Below are positions 54,786 to 64,000 of a stretch of 64,000 nucleotides of DNA, piece after piece. Origin of the DNA: Vibrio maritimus (GTDB taxonomy: Bacteria > Pseudomonadota > Gammaproteobacteria > Enterobacterales > Vibrionaceae); contig BBMT01000003.1 of assembly GCA_000755425.1 (NCBI GenBank), positions 372,001 through 436,000 on the forward strand. Reading direction: 5' to 3'. Each line of letters begins with the position of its first letter. Positions within the stretch are counted from its first letter, which is position 1. The notes beneath the pieces were generated by a model. The model was not told where the DNA came from, did no database searches, and worked only from the letters and a program-made list of their open reading frames with translations. The position numbers and the translations under genes are program-made.

Positions 54786-55208
54786 ATGAGCATTAAACTT
54801 ATAGCATTAGTTTTAGCGCTGGTGTCGGTTATTCCATTTGGCAACGCTAAACAAATCACAGAAGATAAAGTTGATAGTCAATTAGAAGAAATTGAAGATA
54901 AGTTCACGCCACGTATATTGGGTGAAATATTCGGTACTATAAAAGGTTGCCGCCTGTCTGGTAGGATTTCGAATGAAAATGAGGCGATCGTGTTAGGGGA
55001 GGGGAGGTTCGAAGAAATAACAGATGCTAAAATACAAAGTCCACAGAATGTGATTGTTTTTGATACAGCATTTAATTTGGCGTTTGAAAACGCGCAACGT
55101 GGCGATGTGAGTTGCGAAGATTACAGTGAAGGCTTAGTAAAGTATATTGACAAAGCCGACAGATACAACGAGCTTGTCAACTTGTATAGAAAAAAGAGAG
55201 CACTTTAA
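54786..55208 (+). CDS. Secreted hypothetical protein (140 aa)
   Basis: Signal peptide MSIKLIALVLALVSVIPFGNA. Mature region KQITEDKVDSQLEEIEDKFTPRILGEIFGTIKGCRLSGR...SCEDYSEGLVKYIDKADRYNELVNLY is acidic and helical with two cysteines. Shine-Dalgarno AGAGGGA. No family recognised. 55209-55417 downstream holds nothing I can identify. Confidence 0.6.
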   Translation: MSIKLIALVLALVSVIPFGNAKQITEDKVDSQLEEIEDKFTPRILGEIFGTIKGCRLSGRISNENEAIVLGEGRFEEITDAKIQSPQNVIVFDTAFNLAFENAQRGDVSCEDYSEGLVKYIDKADRYNELVNLYRKKRAL

Positions 55209-55417
55209 CGCATAACTAGATAGCAAATCAGTAGCCGCCTTATCCGCTTCTACTTTCTGCGTTAAATAGCGACAATTAAGCCCTATTTCTGGACCATACC
55301 AAAAACGCTGAGAGATGCTTTAAAGTGGTTTTGACTGCTCAGTTACGAACATTTGGCGTGGAAAAGACTAAATGAAGTGGGTCGGCGCAAGGCGAACCAT
55401 TCTTACAGGAATAAGGA

Positions 55418-56293
55418 TTAAGTGCTCTTGAAAAATTCCTTCAAAAATAGTTGAACTTCGCCTCCATTGGCTCCTTGTAAGGTAACGAGATCAATCGGAA
55501 TTTCTAGCTTAATTCGCATAATGTCGGATTCGAATCTAACCATACTGCCAATCGCCTCGCGTTCTGCGATCAATTCTTCAGGCAAACAACTCCACCCGAT
55601 CCCTTGCTCAGTAAGTCGAATTGCGTCATCTAAAGAGGTTGTCTTCCAATTAATGGGAGAGTAGATCATATAGTTTGCCAGTAGTGGGTTGTCTTCAATA
55701 CTCTTACATATTATTTGTCTACTACTGTAAAGCATTTGAGCACTGACTATAGGAACATCGGCTAATGGAGAATCGGGTGCGCACGCTAGTGCCATCGGCA
55801 TCATTTTTACGCCAGTAAACTCAATACCTTCATGTGGGTTGCCGAAGCTCGCTATTAGTGCGAGTTCTATCTTTTTATCTACGATGAGCTTCAAAAGTCG
55901 CTCTCTAGTCGCTCTATGTATCTCAATGCTTGTGTTTGGGTATTGTTGCGAGACTTTTTCGATGATTGTTTCTACCATTGTTGTAGGAACAAGTTCTCCA
56001 AGCCCTATCGTAAGAGAAGATTCGACGCAAGAAATTGAATCCTCAGCCGAACTTACAATCGTTTCTACCTGCCGAAATAACACGTTTGCTTGAGCGTATA
56101 GACGCTCTCCGTTTGCGGTGAGTCTGGGGTATCTCCCTGACCGGTCAAAGAGCAAAACACCGAGATGGTCTTCTAATGTAGAGATTGCGGTACTGATGGT
56201 TGTGAGTCCTTTGCCAGTTTTTCTCGCCGCTCCTGAAAAAGAGCCAGCCTCAACCGCAGTACAAAATGCACTCAGCTGATCCAATGTAAACAT
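55418..56293 (-). CDS. LysR-family transcriptional regulator
   Basis: 291 residues. HTH: QLSAFCTAVEAGSFSGAARKTGKGLTTISTAISTLEDHLGVLLFDRSGRYPRLTANG. Effector domain from SSLTIGLGELVPTTMVETII. Divergent from the amidinotransferase-like gene over a 215-base gap, so very probably its regulator. Together with the LysR at 30.9 kb, each amidinotransferase locus has one nearby. Confidence 0.88.
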   Translation of the reverse strand: MFTLDQLSAFCTAVEAGSFSGAARKTGKGLTTISTAISTLEDHLGVLLFDRSGRYPRLTANGERLYAQANVLFRQVETIVSSAEDSISCVESSLTIGLGELVPTTMVETIIEKVSQQYPNTSIEIHRATRERLLKLIVDKKIELALIASFGNPHEGIEFTGVKMMPMALACAPDSPLADVPIVSAQMLYSSRQIICKSIEDNPLLANYMIYSPINWKTTSLDDAIRLTEQGIGWSCLPEELIAEREAIGSMVRFESDIMRIKLEIPIDLVTLQGANGGEVQLFLKEFFKST

Positions 56294-56451
56294 GTTAATG
56301 CCCCTTTGCTTGATGTTCGCCCAAAAGCATGTTTGAAAACAAATTTCATTTGGTCTTTATAGAAAGAATAGCACCTAATTTTCGTACTATCCTCCCGATT
56401 TTTAGAAGGTATCCTTTTTAGGGCTTTTTAGTAGTTCCTTTATATTTAACT

Positions 56452-56508
56452 TCGAAGACGGAGAGCAAGCAGGGATGCCTTTTAATTTTATATTGCGAGG
56501 CAAATTTT
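56452..56508 (+). promoter_or_regulatory. GGA-hairpin leader of the second amidinotransferase-like gene
   Basis: CTTCGAAG, GACGGAGAG, GC-AGGGAU-GC (56469-56478), then TGCCT...AGGCA pairing over the Shine-Dalgarno GCGAGG. Same plan as in the 20-30 kb block, with compensatory changes in the second stem (AGGCA instead of AGGTA). Confidence 0.6.
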
Positions 56509-57693
56509 ATGACTTACAGAACCTATCCGACGGTAAAAGAGTTGGCTTACAATCCTGTTCCTAAGCCGGAATGTAAGAAAGAACAATGGAAACTCTACAA
56601 TGAAATGTGGGAAGAGCAAGTACGTGGCAAGGGCATTAAGATGTTCTGCGATTGGGCTGGAGCTCCACTCAAGGCTTGTATTGTAGGTGACCCTTTTAGC
56701 ATTTATGGTCCGGATATTGAATCTCCTGAACTTAAGTCGCTATTTGCAGATAATACCGATGCAGACTTCAAAGCAACCATGGAGCGTCGTGCTAACAAAC
56801 CACTAAAAGAGACCGATCCAGAGCTGTTTGAAAAAATTGTTAATGAGATAGATGCTCGAGATGATGCTTATGAAAAAGAAGGTGTCATTATTATTCGTAA
56901 TAAGCTTGGTTGGTATCCAGATGAGATTATCAACTACAACGCGGCATGGGGTGGGTCAAAATTCTTGTCTATATACGGTGGTGGATACTGGATTACAGTA
57001 GGTAATCTATGGGCTGGTGCGAAATCACCGGGTGTATATGGACAAGAGTCGGCAGCTCAAGCTGCGGTAGCTGCTATTTTGCAAGAAGACCCAAACTCTC
57101 GCATGTACCAATGTGCGACCAAAGAACCTGATCCGACGGCAGCCAGTGGCGGCTTGTTCGGTGTTGACCAAGCAGATTGGCGCGTTTTCCCGAATAAACA
57201 CATCGTATGGCATTACGCTACTGCGAATTCGGAAGATTGTTCAGAAGACATCGACCCGTATATTGTTAGTGGTGGTACACCGAAAGGACGTGACGTCTAT
57301 GGCCGCGTTTTTGAAGACTACGGATACACCAGTGAAACCGTTTGGTTTGACAGTAAGCTCACGTATCACCACGATTGCCTGCACATGAATCTTATAGATG
57401 GTATGTGTGGTTTACCTGACGTTGAAGGTTACGGTTATCACGGAAAATTGCCAGATGCGATTAAAGATTGGAAGATATTACCGATCCCTCTTGAAGAGCA
57501 GCAGATGGGAGCAATGAATGGTGTGACAACAGGTACTGGCAAGTACTTCATTGATAGTCGCTGTGTGAAATCAATGGAAATCTTGAGAGAGAATGGTATA
57601 GAGCCTATCCCAGTTCCTTATGAAACGATTTGGGAAATGTTCCATAGTGGTATTGATTGCTCTGACTCTTCGATTTGGCGCGAATATGATTAA
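56509..57693 (+). CDS. Amidinotransferase-superfamily (guanidino-group modifying) enzyme, copy 2
   Basis: 394 residues, intact. Similar along its length to the 25287 product (TVKELAYNPVPKPECKKEQWKLYNEMWEEQVRGKGIK). LKACIVGDPFSIYG opens the beta/alpha propeller. GWYPDEIINYNAAWGGSKFLSIYGGGYW follows. TVWFDSKLTYHHDCLHMNL has the His-Asp motif (His288-Asp289), and the C-terminal HSGIDCSDSSIWREYD carries the likely nucleophile Cys384, as in glycine and inosamine-phosphate amidinotransferases. Cytoplasmic. Donor and acceptor unknown; a hydrolase role (arginine deiminase-like) is also possible. Confidence 0.82.
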   Translation: MTYRTYPTVKELAYNPVPKPECKKEQWKLYNEMWEEQVRGKGIKMFCDWAGAPLKACIVGDPFSIYGPDIESPELKSLFADNTDADFKATMERRANKPLKETDPELFEKIVNEIDARDDAYEKEGVIIIRNKLGWYPDEIINYNAAWGGSKFLSIYGGGYWITVGNLWAGAKSPGVYGQESAAQAAVAAILQEDPNSRMYQCATKEPDPTAASGGLFGVDQADWRVFPNKHIVWHYATANSEDCSEDIDPYIVSGGTPKGRDVYGRVFEDYGYTSETVWFDSKLTYHHDCLHMNLIDGMCGLPDVEGYGYHGKLPDAIKDWKILPIPLEEQQMGAMNGVTTGTGKYFIDSRCVKSMEILRENGIEPIPVPYETIWEMFHSGIDCSDSSIWREYD

Positions 57694-57716
57694 ACCCGCA
57701 GAGTCTAATTAAATGA

Positions 57717-57751
57717 AAAAGGGTCACTCGATAGTGCGTGGCCCTTTTCGA
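57717..57751 (+). terminator. Terminator after amidinotransferase copy 2
   Basis: AAAAGGGTCACTCGATAGTGCGTGGCCCTTTT stem-loop. Confidence 0.85.
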
Positions 57752-57910
57752 ACTTTATCCATGAACAGTTTATAACCTTACACTCACCGGTGTTGTTTTC
57801 AACGTTAGTGTTTTAGTTACAAGATAGCAATTTTGAAAGGAAAGTTGTCATGACGGCCAGTTTGGGTCGGCACAAATCTCTGATTTATCACTGATTAATA
57901 TGAACTCTCG

Positions 57911-59261
57911 CTAAGAAGTCTTAATAGGCAATCTGATTTGAAAGTGCGCCCCGATAGAAGCATGTTGTTCTACGATTCGGATATCGCCTAGCAACTTTTG
58001 GGTAACTAAATTATAGACAATAGAGAGCCCTAAGCCGGTTCCACCTTGGCTTCGACTTGTTGTGTAAAAGGGCGTAAAAACCTGGTGAGCAATCGCATCA
58101 TCAATTCCAACGCCGTTATCTTGATAATCAATGATGACTTTGTCGTCAACTTTGAAGGCCTTGATAAACACCAGATTGTGAGACTCCTGACTTTCTTTGA
58201 ATCCATGTTGACAGCTGTTATTGATAAAATTGGTGAATATTTGTTCAACTGCGCCGGGTATGGTTTCGAGTTTTAGAGCATCTGGAATATCAATCATAAA
58301 CTCGACGTTGTAGGTTGATAGAGTGGGGCAATGCTAGTAATAAGTTCTTCGCACAAGGGCTTGAAGGCAACGACTTCAGCTTCTCCATGTCCCTCGTTGT
58401 CAGAGGTTTGTTTGAACTGTTGTACCAATAATGCCGCACGCTCTAAGTTGGTGTTAGTCATATCAACTGCTGGAATTGATGAGTCGAGAAACTCTATAAA
58501 CACTGACTCATCTAGCTGCTGATTGCGATAAGCAGTCTCTAGTTTTTTAATTTGCTCTTCTACAATTGATACGGATGTCATAGCGACACCTAATGGGGTG
58601 TTTACTTCGTGGGCTACTCCAGCTACAAGCTTGCCAAGTGCTTCCATTTTTTCTACCTCCACTTGGTAATTTTGTGCCTTTTCGAGGTTTTGAAGCATTT
58701 CCTTAATCCCTTTATTGTGTTGTCTTACACTTTGCTCTAGTTGAATTTCTCGTTGGCTGGGGGAATCTAAGGATAGGGATAATTGGGCTGACCGGATGGT
58801 TGTCGCTAATGCAAACGCTGTACTGATGACGAACTGGATAGCGGTAGAATCTGGAGAAGCTTGATGAGGCTTTTGGCGCAGCATGATAAAGCCATTGATC
58901 TGACCATGAACCTTCACTGGCACTAATATCGCCCTAAAATGGGTAACGTCGATATTGCCATCCAGCTGGCCTTTTCAGCATTATTGTAGGCATAAACTAG
59001 GTGCGAGCCATTGATAATTTGTTTTTCAAATTGTTCAAATGATTGTTTATTAATAGGAGAGAAAACACCAGTTTCGTCTTTGCTCGAGGTATGAAAACTT
59101 ACGCAATCAATTTGGTCACTGCTGACGGTCAGCCACAAGCTTGCATCATGGAGATAGAGCGATTGAACGAGGGAGTCTAGCAATAAAGCTGAAAACCCGG
59201 CCACATTTCCTTGCTCAATATACTCGCAGTCTAAAAGCCGAGTGAGCTTTTTGGTAAACAT
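57911..59261 (-). CDS. GAF-type sensor histidine kinase, frameshifted
   Basis: About 450 residues after repair. N-terminal GAF-like region (residues 1-150, SALLLDSLVQSLYLHDASLWLTVSS...GFIMLRQKPH), a coiled coil (LEQSVRQHNKGIKEMLQNLEKAQNYQVEVEKMEA), the H box LVAGVAHEVNTPLGVAM with the phospho-His, and HATPase: IFTNFINNSCQHGF (N box), DNGVGIDD (G1), TPFYTTSRSQGGTGLGLSIVYNLV (F/G2). Soluble. Breaks near 58930 (GGG for GGGG) and 58305. Follows the HD-GYP response regulator by 21 bases. Confidence 0.87.
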
Positions 59262-59282
59262 AGATACTTCCGTGATTTTGGG

Positions 59283-60848
59283 TTATTGATCGGCGTCTGG
59301 ATATTGTTTTCTGATTTCCATTATTTCATCGAAATGTTTGATAACAATGTCAGCAATTTTAGGGTCGAAATGATGGCCTTTCTGCTCCTGAATCAGAGTG
59401 ACGATGTCTTCGTTTTTCCAAGCTTTTTTATAAGAGCGGGTAGAACCAAGCGCATCAACGACATCAGCTATCGCCATTAAGCGACCTTCAAGGGGGATTT
59501 CGGACCCTTTCGTACCATTTGGATAACCTGAACCATTCCATTTTTCGTGATGGGAGAGTGACACCATCGCCCCCATTTGGGGTATGCCATAGTTCAGTTT
59601 GCTGAGTAATTTGTGCCCAATTTCAGGGTGTGTTTTCATTACGGACCACTCTTCGTCATCGAGTGCACCAGGCTTATGAAGAATTCGTTCTGGAACGCCT
59701 ATTTTCCCAAGATCATGCATTGGTGCAGAGTGCTTGATTATCTCTACGTGTTTTTCACTAAGGCCGAGTTTTTTGGCAATGAACTCACAAATCAATGCCA
59801 CTCTTAATACGTGAGCGCCAGTTTCTTTTGAGCGTGTTTCAATGGCTTCGCTTAGCATTAACATGAGTTGCTGTTGTACTTCTTGAACTTCCGTTTTAGC
59901 CCTAATGTTTTCAAACACCAGAACAAAGTTAGATGTAAAATGTGGTAATAGGTTTTTAACACCATTTGAAAGCGGTTTTTCAAAATTAAAGACCAAGGTC
60001 ACTGCTTCGAACTCATTGATGCGCATATAGTGAAAATAATGTGTGTCTTCAATTTGAACTATCGGCTTTAATCCATCACCGATATTTATCTGGCTCAACA
60101 TATCTTCCACTTCAGAAATTGAGTCATCTTCAAATAGTGAGCCGTTACTAGATAGATGAAATTGCTTTCGAACAGGAGTTGAGTACGGCATGTTACTTAC
60201 TATGCAGACACCTAAGGTAATATTGTTCTGTTTGAGAAACGAACTCAACTCTTGATATGCCGAGATGAGAAAACTGTTCACTTTAGAATGGGTAAGAATG
60301 GTTTCCGTTGCACTTAATACCTGCTCAAGCTTTCTCTGATTGGACGAGATGATCTTTATATCTCTGTATGCTCTCAGCGCCGTAAGCACAGACGTCTTGA
60401 GTCGAATTGCATTGAGCTCGGTTTTGTTTTTGTAGTCATTAATTTCGTATTTTTGAATGACGGTTTCTTCAGGTGCAGACCCAGGCTGTCCAGTTCTTAG
60501 TACGAGACGAATTTGTGAGTCTTTCTTCTCGTCTCGTATCCAACGCACTAGCTCCAAACCGGCATCGTCCGTTTCCATAACAACATCAATAAAAGCTAGC
60601 GCAATATCAGTATGTTGTGTTAGTTGCATTTTTGCTTCGGCAGCAGATTTGGCGGTAATAATCTCAACGAATCCACCTTCAAAATTAAGCCCTTTGAGCG
60701 CCATTTTTGACACGGTAAGAACATCTTGTTCGTCGTCGACTAAAAGTATTCTCCAAGGTCTTTCTTGACCAGGGGTCTCTATATCTGGCTTGGAGTTGGA
60801 AACAGAGGTATCAGAAGAAGATTTATTTGAGAAAAGAGTGTTGGCCAT
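59283..60848 (-). CDS. Response regulator with DUF3369 and HD-GYP c-di-GMP phosphodiesterase domains
   Basis: 521 residues. Receiver: RILLVDDEQDVLTVSKMALKG, phospho-Asp in IALAFIDVVMETDDAG, NDYKNKTELNA as the lysine switch. A middle DUF3369 region (about 190-330). HD-GYP: HVLRVALICEFIAKKLGLS, HDLGKIGVPERILHKPG, SHHEKWNGSGYPNGTKGSEIPLEGRLMAIADVVDAL. Hydrolyses c-di-GMP, output of the adjacent kinase. Intact. Confidence 0.95.
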   Translation of the reverse strand: MANTLFSNKSSSDTSVSNSKPDIETPGQERPWRILLVDDEQDVLTVSKMALKGLNFEGGFVEIITAKSAAEAKMQLTQHTDIALAFIDVVMETDDAGLELVRWIRDEKKDSQIRLVLRTGQPGSAPEETVIQKYEINDYKNKTELNAIRLKTSVLTALRAYRDIKIISSNQRKLEQVLSATETILTHSKVNSFLISAYQELSSFLKQNNITLGVCIVSNMPYSTPVRKQFHLSSNGSLFEDDSISEVEDMLSQINIGDGLKPIVQIEDTHYFHYMRINEFEAVTLVFNFEKPLSNGVKNLLPHFTSNFVLVFENIRAKTEVQEVQQQLMLMLSEAIETRSKETGAHVLRVALICEFIAKKLGLSEKHVEIIKHSAPMHDLGKIGVPERILHKPGALDDEEWSVMKTHPEIGHKLLSKLNYGIPQMGAMVSLSHHEKWNGSGYPNGTKGSEIPLEGRLMAIADVVDALGSTRSYKKAWKNEDIVTLIQEQKGHHFDPKIADIVIKHFDEIMEIRKQYPDADQ

Positions 60849-61219
60849 TTGTTTTCCTTAACAAATAAAACGAAATCTAGCAACTATTGGTGGTCTGATT
60901 TGTTGGTGGTAATCATTCGGTAACCCGTTTGATTGTGACTTTAATCCTTTGTCAGCCCTTATTTATCCTTGCATTTAATCATTAGAATAGCAAACTCCAA
61001 CCAGTTGAAGATGGCCGTGAATGAATTACACGTAATCTTTGTCGGGTTGTTAATGTGTTGTTATATTGCTATTTTTTTAACAGTTGTTCCGTTTTATGAA
61101 CTTTTGTAGGCACATTTATAAAGCATGGTCTACTTTGGTTTAAGGGGGCATTCAGTTTGTAGAAAATTAAGTAAAGGATCTGAGTGGGTTGTACTTCTTC
61201 AGTTGTAGAGGTAGGGAAG
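60849..61219. other. Divergent intergenic region
   Basis: About 370 bases, very AT-rich, with the promoters of the HD-GYP regulator and of the sensor-transporter pair. No specific site recognised. Confidence 0.35.
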
Positions 61220-62034
61220 ATGAGAGCATTTTTTGAAGTTCACTTGCGGCTGGTAATTACCGTTTGGGTAATTCTATTAGCTGTATTAGGACTTCTTTAT
61301 TTAATGAACTACATGAAGTTCGACAGTCTCATGTCAGGTGTTGTGTCGTCAAAGCTCGATGTTATTTCCTCTTCATTAGATACATCGATACAACGAGTTG
61401 ATCGCTTAGGTATCCCATACCAGTCTGCAGAAAACCTTATCGAACAGTTTAATTTGGCGCGCGAAAGAGAATCTGATGTCACTAGTATCTCTCTTATCGA
61501 CAACGGCGGTCGAATTCTAGTACAAACTTCCGAAATAGCTTCCTCGAGTAACGTCATTCCTGAAGACGTGATTCGCAGAGCTCTGACGTCGAATGAACCT
61601 CGTTGGCTCTACAGTGATGACACGCGTCTTTTCAGTGGCCTTCAAATATTTGGTGATTTTGAAAACCTAACAGGTAGCTTGGTCATTGAGTATGACAAAA
61701 CCGCGTTGTTCGGTGTTTATGCACTGGTTCGGTTGCACTTACTCGAAGCAACCGTTGTCATCTTTCTTGTCACGGCACTCACCGTATTTTTTGTTGTAAG
61801 AATTGGTTTTAGCGACGTAGCTAATGTTTTTAAATTGATCCACAACTATTCCTCTGGCGAAAAGCAATTGACGGAAAGTCGACACCGGATGGGTCGATGA
61901 GCAGAAGCTTTGCTGACCAGATTAAGCAAAGTGAGGAGATGAAAGCGCAAGTCTCTGCAGAGCTGGAACGCTTGCAGGCGCTGTCAAAACAATCTAACCC
62001 CAAGACCAAGGATGGTACTGAGGTGGCTAAGTGA
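61220..62034 (+). CDS. Membrane sensor-like protein with periplasmic domain, frameshifted
   Basis: About 271 residues after repair. TM1 LVITVWVILLAVLGLLYLMNYM; periplasmic domain about 45-180 (SLDTSIQRVDRLGIPYQSAENLIEQF...ISLIDNGGRILVQTSEIA); TM2 ATVVIFLVTALTVFFVVRIGF; then a HAMP-like region and a coiled-coil tail. The frame breaks near 61877 (one A lost); the tail reads KSTPDGSMSRSFADQIKQSEEMKAQVSAELERLQALS to 62034. No kinase or effector domain. The periplasmic domain resembles that of the next protein. Overlaps its start by 4 bases. Confidence 0.65.
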
Positions 62035-64000
62035 ATCAAGCGCAGACTATTGCGAGCCTAATAAATAAGCGGCTGATTTATATCACTATTATTAGTGCAT
62101 TCGTTGCCTCTTTTTTAAGTGCAGCATACACGCTCGTTGAGTTTAACTTTTCAATCAAGCCTGAGCTTTTGAAAAAGGCGAACTCGATAGCGCAAATCAT
62201 TCATGATGATGTTGAGCTCGCCATAGATGTTGGTGTGCCTTACCAACAAATTAGTGGTATGGAAAGTTATTTGGATGACACTCTAAAGAAATATCCGGAA
62301 CTGACGTTTGTTGCCCTTACGCAAAATGATGATGTGCTTTATCAAGCAGGTGTTGTCGAAGAACTTGATCCAACGTATGCCATTTCATTTGAAAAAACGT
62401 CTAGTCAATATCTAAGTGCGTCGTTTATAGAACGTTTGGTCGTCGTCCTGAAAGAGTTGCCACAACTTTTGCCTTCCTTGTTCAGCTCCGAAACCACTCG
62501 TAGTGATTTATTCCAACTTCCAATTAATGTTGCAGAAGATGTAAGCGCTCGAGTTTACGTTGGTCTTAGCTCAACCTATGTCCAATCTCAGTTAACAGAC
62601 ATCTTCTTTGACATTGCGATTGTGCTGGTTGCCGTACTCCTCGTATGTTTCGAGGTCGTCATGGTTGTAGTAATGGTCTATATCTCAGGACCATTGGAAG
62701 AATCGGAGTCCATACTAAAAAGACAGGTCAAAGGTGATTTCTCTGTTAATGAAAAAATCACCTACCACGGTGTTATTGGAACGTTTGCCGATCGACTCAA
62801 TCAAGACTCAAAAGATCTTCAATCTCGTTTTAAAGCGTTATTTTCCAAACTGTTACCACAACGCACTGACTCAGCAGAGGTCAATTCCAAGCTTAAGTCG
62901 GTGTCCGACAGATTTAGTTTGCAAAACAAGATGGGTGTACACAAAGGTGATGTTGTGGACGCTCGTATTCCACTGTTCGTTTTCTCTTTCGCTGAAGAAC
63001 TCTCTAAGTCCTTCATGCCTTTGTTTGTCAACGAATTTTACCAACCTTCAAGCTGGATCTCTAAAGATGTCATGCTTGGCTTACCAATTTCTGTCTTCAT
63101 GTTTGTTATCGCAGCGTGTACGCCATTTGCTGCCAAATGGGTTGATCGCTGGGGTCAAAAACAGTTGTTTTTAGTCGGATTAATCCCAGCGATTGGTGGT
63201 TACTTTGGATGTGCGTTTGCCACTGACGCGATGGATATCGTTATTTCAAGGGGTGTGACAGCCTTTGGCTATGCAATTATTACCATCAGCTGCCAGAGCT
63301 ATATTGCGGCAGTGGTGACATCCGAAAATCGAGCCAAAGGCATGGCTATGTTTGTGGGTGTTCTTATGACCGCAACTATGTGTGGTACGGCCTTAGGAGC
63401 TATTATCGCTGACCGAATTGGTTATCAACCGGTGTTCCTACTCTCGGCGGTACTGGCTGCATTTGCAGGTATTCTGGCTTGGAGAATGTTCATTGGAGAA
63501 CTGGATACCAGCGAAGGGAAAAAATCGGCAGCACAGAAAGGCAGTGTTCTGTTACTAATGAAGAACCTTCGATTCATGGCGGTTATTTTGTTCTGTGCTA
63601 TCCCAGCTAAAATCGTTTTGACCGGATTCTTGTACTTTTTAGTACCACTTTACTTGGTGTCGTTAGACGCAAGCCAGTCCGAAATTGGCCGGATTATGAT
63701 GATCTACTCATTGGTCATTATCCCGCTTAGCCTATAGCTTCGGGAATTGCAGACCGAACGCAAAAAACCAAGCAACTGGTGGTACTCGGAACCATATTGT
63801 CCGGTGGGATCTTGGTGTCTCTATACGGTGATGATTCTATATTCAAAATCCTATTGGCTGTCACACTTATGGGCGTAGCGCACTCGATATTAAAAGCACC
63901 ATTGATTGCTTGTGCGCTTGAAGCTTCAGAAGATACTCCGGAGGTTGGACGAACAGAAACCCTTGGTTTTTTACGAACCTCAGAACGAATAGGCAGTGTA
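62031..64000 (+). CDS. MFS transporter fused to an N-terminal periplasmic sensor domain, frameshifted and cut by the window end
   Basis: Residues 1-215: TM1 LIYITIISAFVASFLSAAYTLVEF, periplasmic domain with VELAIDVGVPYQQISGMESYLDDTL, TM2 IAIVLVAVLLVCFEVVMVVVMVY, then a HAMP-like linker (GPLEESESILKRQVKGDFSVNEK). From about residue 310: a major-facilitator domain, FSFAEELSKSFMPLFVNEFYQ, FAAKWVDRWGQKQLFLVGLIPAIGG and further helices. The frame ends at 63737; one extra C continues as PIASGIADRTQKTKQLVVLGTILSGG... to the window end. GTG start at 62031 within the GTGA overlap. Probably a signal-gated exporter or importer; substrate unknown. Confidence 0.7.

Noticed and set aside
1..64000. CRISPR arrays, tRNA or rRNA genes
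   Set aside because: No regularly spaced repeats, cloverleaf sequences or rRNA stretches were recognised by eye.

Overview
The window looks like a Vibrio (Vibrionaceae) chromosome segment. The protein families, the kbl-tdh pair, the alginate-utilisation locus and the LiuR-type and CRP-type sites all fit a marine gammaproteobacterium. No rRNA, tRNA, integrase, transposase or CRISPR array was seen. The sequence carries an unusually high density of small indels, almost all readable as a lost base in a short homopolymer (GGG to GG, TTT to TT). They split about 20 genes. Most 'broken' genes here are probably assembly artefacts, so I give the reconstructed gene span and the break point.

Layout. 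(1) 1-15.3 kb, branched-chain amino acid and fatty acid catabolism: a partial enoyl-CoA hydratase, 3-hydroxyisobutyryl-CoA hydrolase, mmsB and an SDR on +; ETF-quinone oxidoreductase (-) divergent from etfB-etfA (+) across a LiuR-like site; the branched-chain 2-oxoacid dehydrogenase operon E1alpha-E1beta-E2 on -. Between these lie a secreted small protein, an XRE regulator, an exported C45-type Ntn hydrolase, a Nudix hydrolase and an MmcQ/YjbR protein. (2) 15.7-19.5 kb: a glyoxalase-like protein, a LysR regulator and the threonine-to-glycine operon kbl-tdh. (3) 20.3-33.1 kb, the most unusual part: three DUF1989-family paralogues (the family that contains carboxyguanidine deiminases), a guanidino-group amidinotransferase-superfamily enzyme, a Glu/Tyr-rich glycine-zipper protein and five small outer-membrane beta-barrels. 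Most are preceded by a shared leader with a GGA-loop hairpin and a Shine-Dalgarno that can be sequestered. A LysR regulator and an exported serine hydrolase follow. (4) 33.4-34.7 kb: small membrane and secreted proteins. (5) 35-49.9 kb, a nearly complete alginate-utilisation locus: DEH reductase, secreted PL6 lyase, KdgM-type porin, GntR regulator, PL17 and PL15 oligoalginate lyases, kdgF, kdgK, eda and an SSS symporter. It is tied together by repeated ATTGTAnTACAAT operators and CRP-like half sites. (6) 50-55.2 kb: hypothetical genes, lipoproteins and outer-membrane proteins. (7) 55.4-57.7 kb: a LysR regulator beside a second amidinotransferase homologue with the same type of leader as region 3. 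(8) 57.9-64 kb: a GAF histidine kinase with a REC/HD-GYP response regulator, then a membrane sensor protein and an MFS transporter that carries its own periplasmic sensor domain, cut by the window end.

How they work together. Region 1 takes valine, leucine and isoleucine skeletons through BCKDH and beta-oxidation-like steps, with electrons passing via ETF to ubiquinone. In region 5, secreted PL6 cuts alginate, the KdgM-type porin and SSS symporter import the oligomers, cytoplasmic PL17/PL15 lyases make monomers, and KdgF, DEH reductase, KdgK and Eda convert them to pyruvate and glyceraldehyde-3-phosphate. In region 3 the recurring pattern is enzyme gene, GC hairpin, outer-membrane barrel gene. 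My inference is a post-transcriptionally controlled guanidino-compound uptake/metabolism island. Its substrate cannot be read from sequence.
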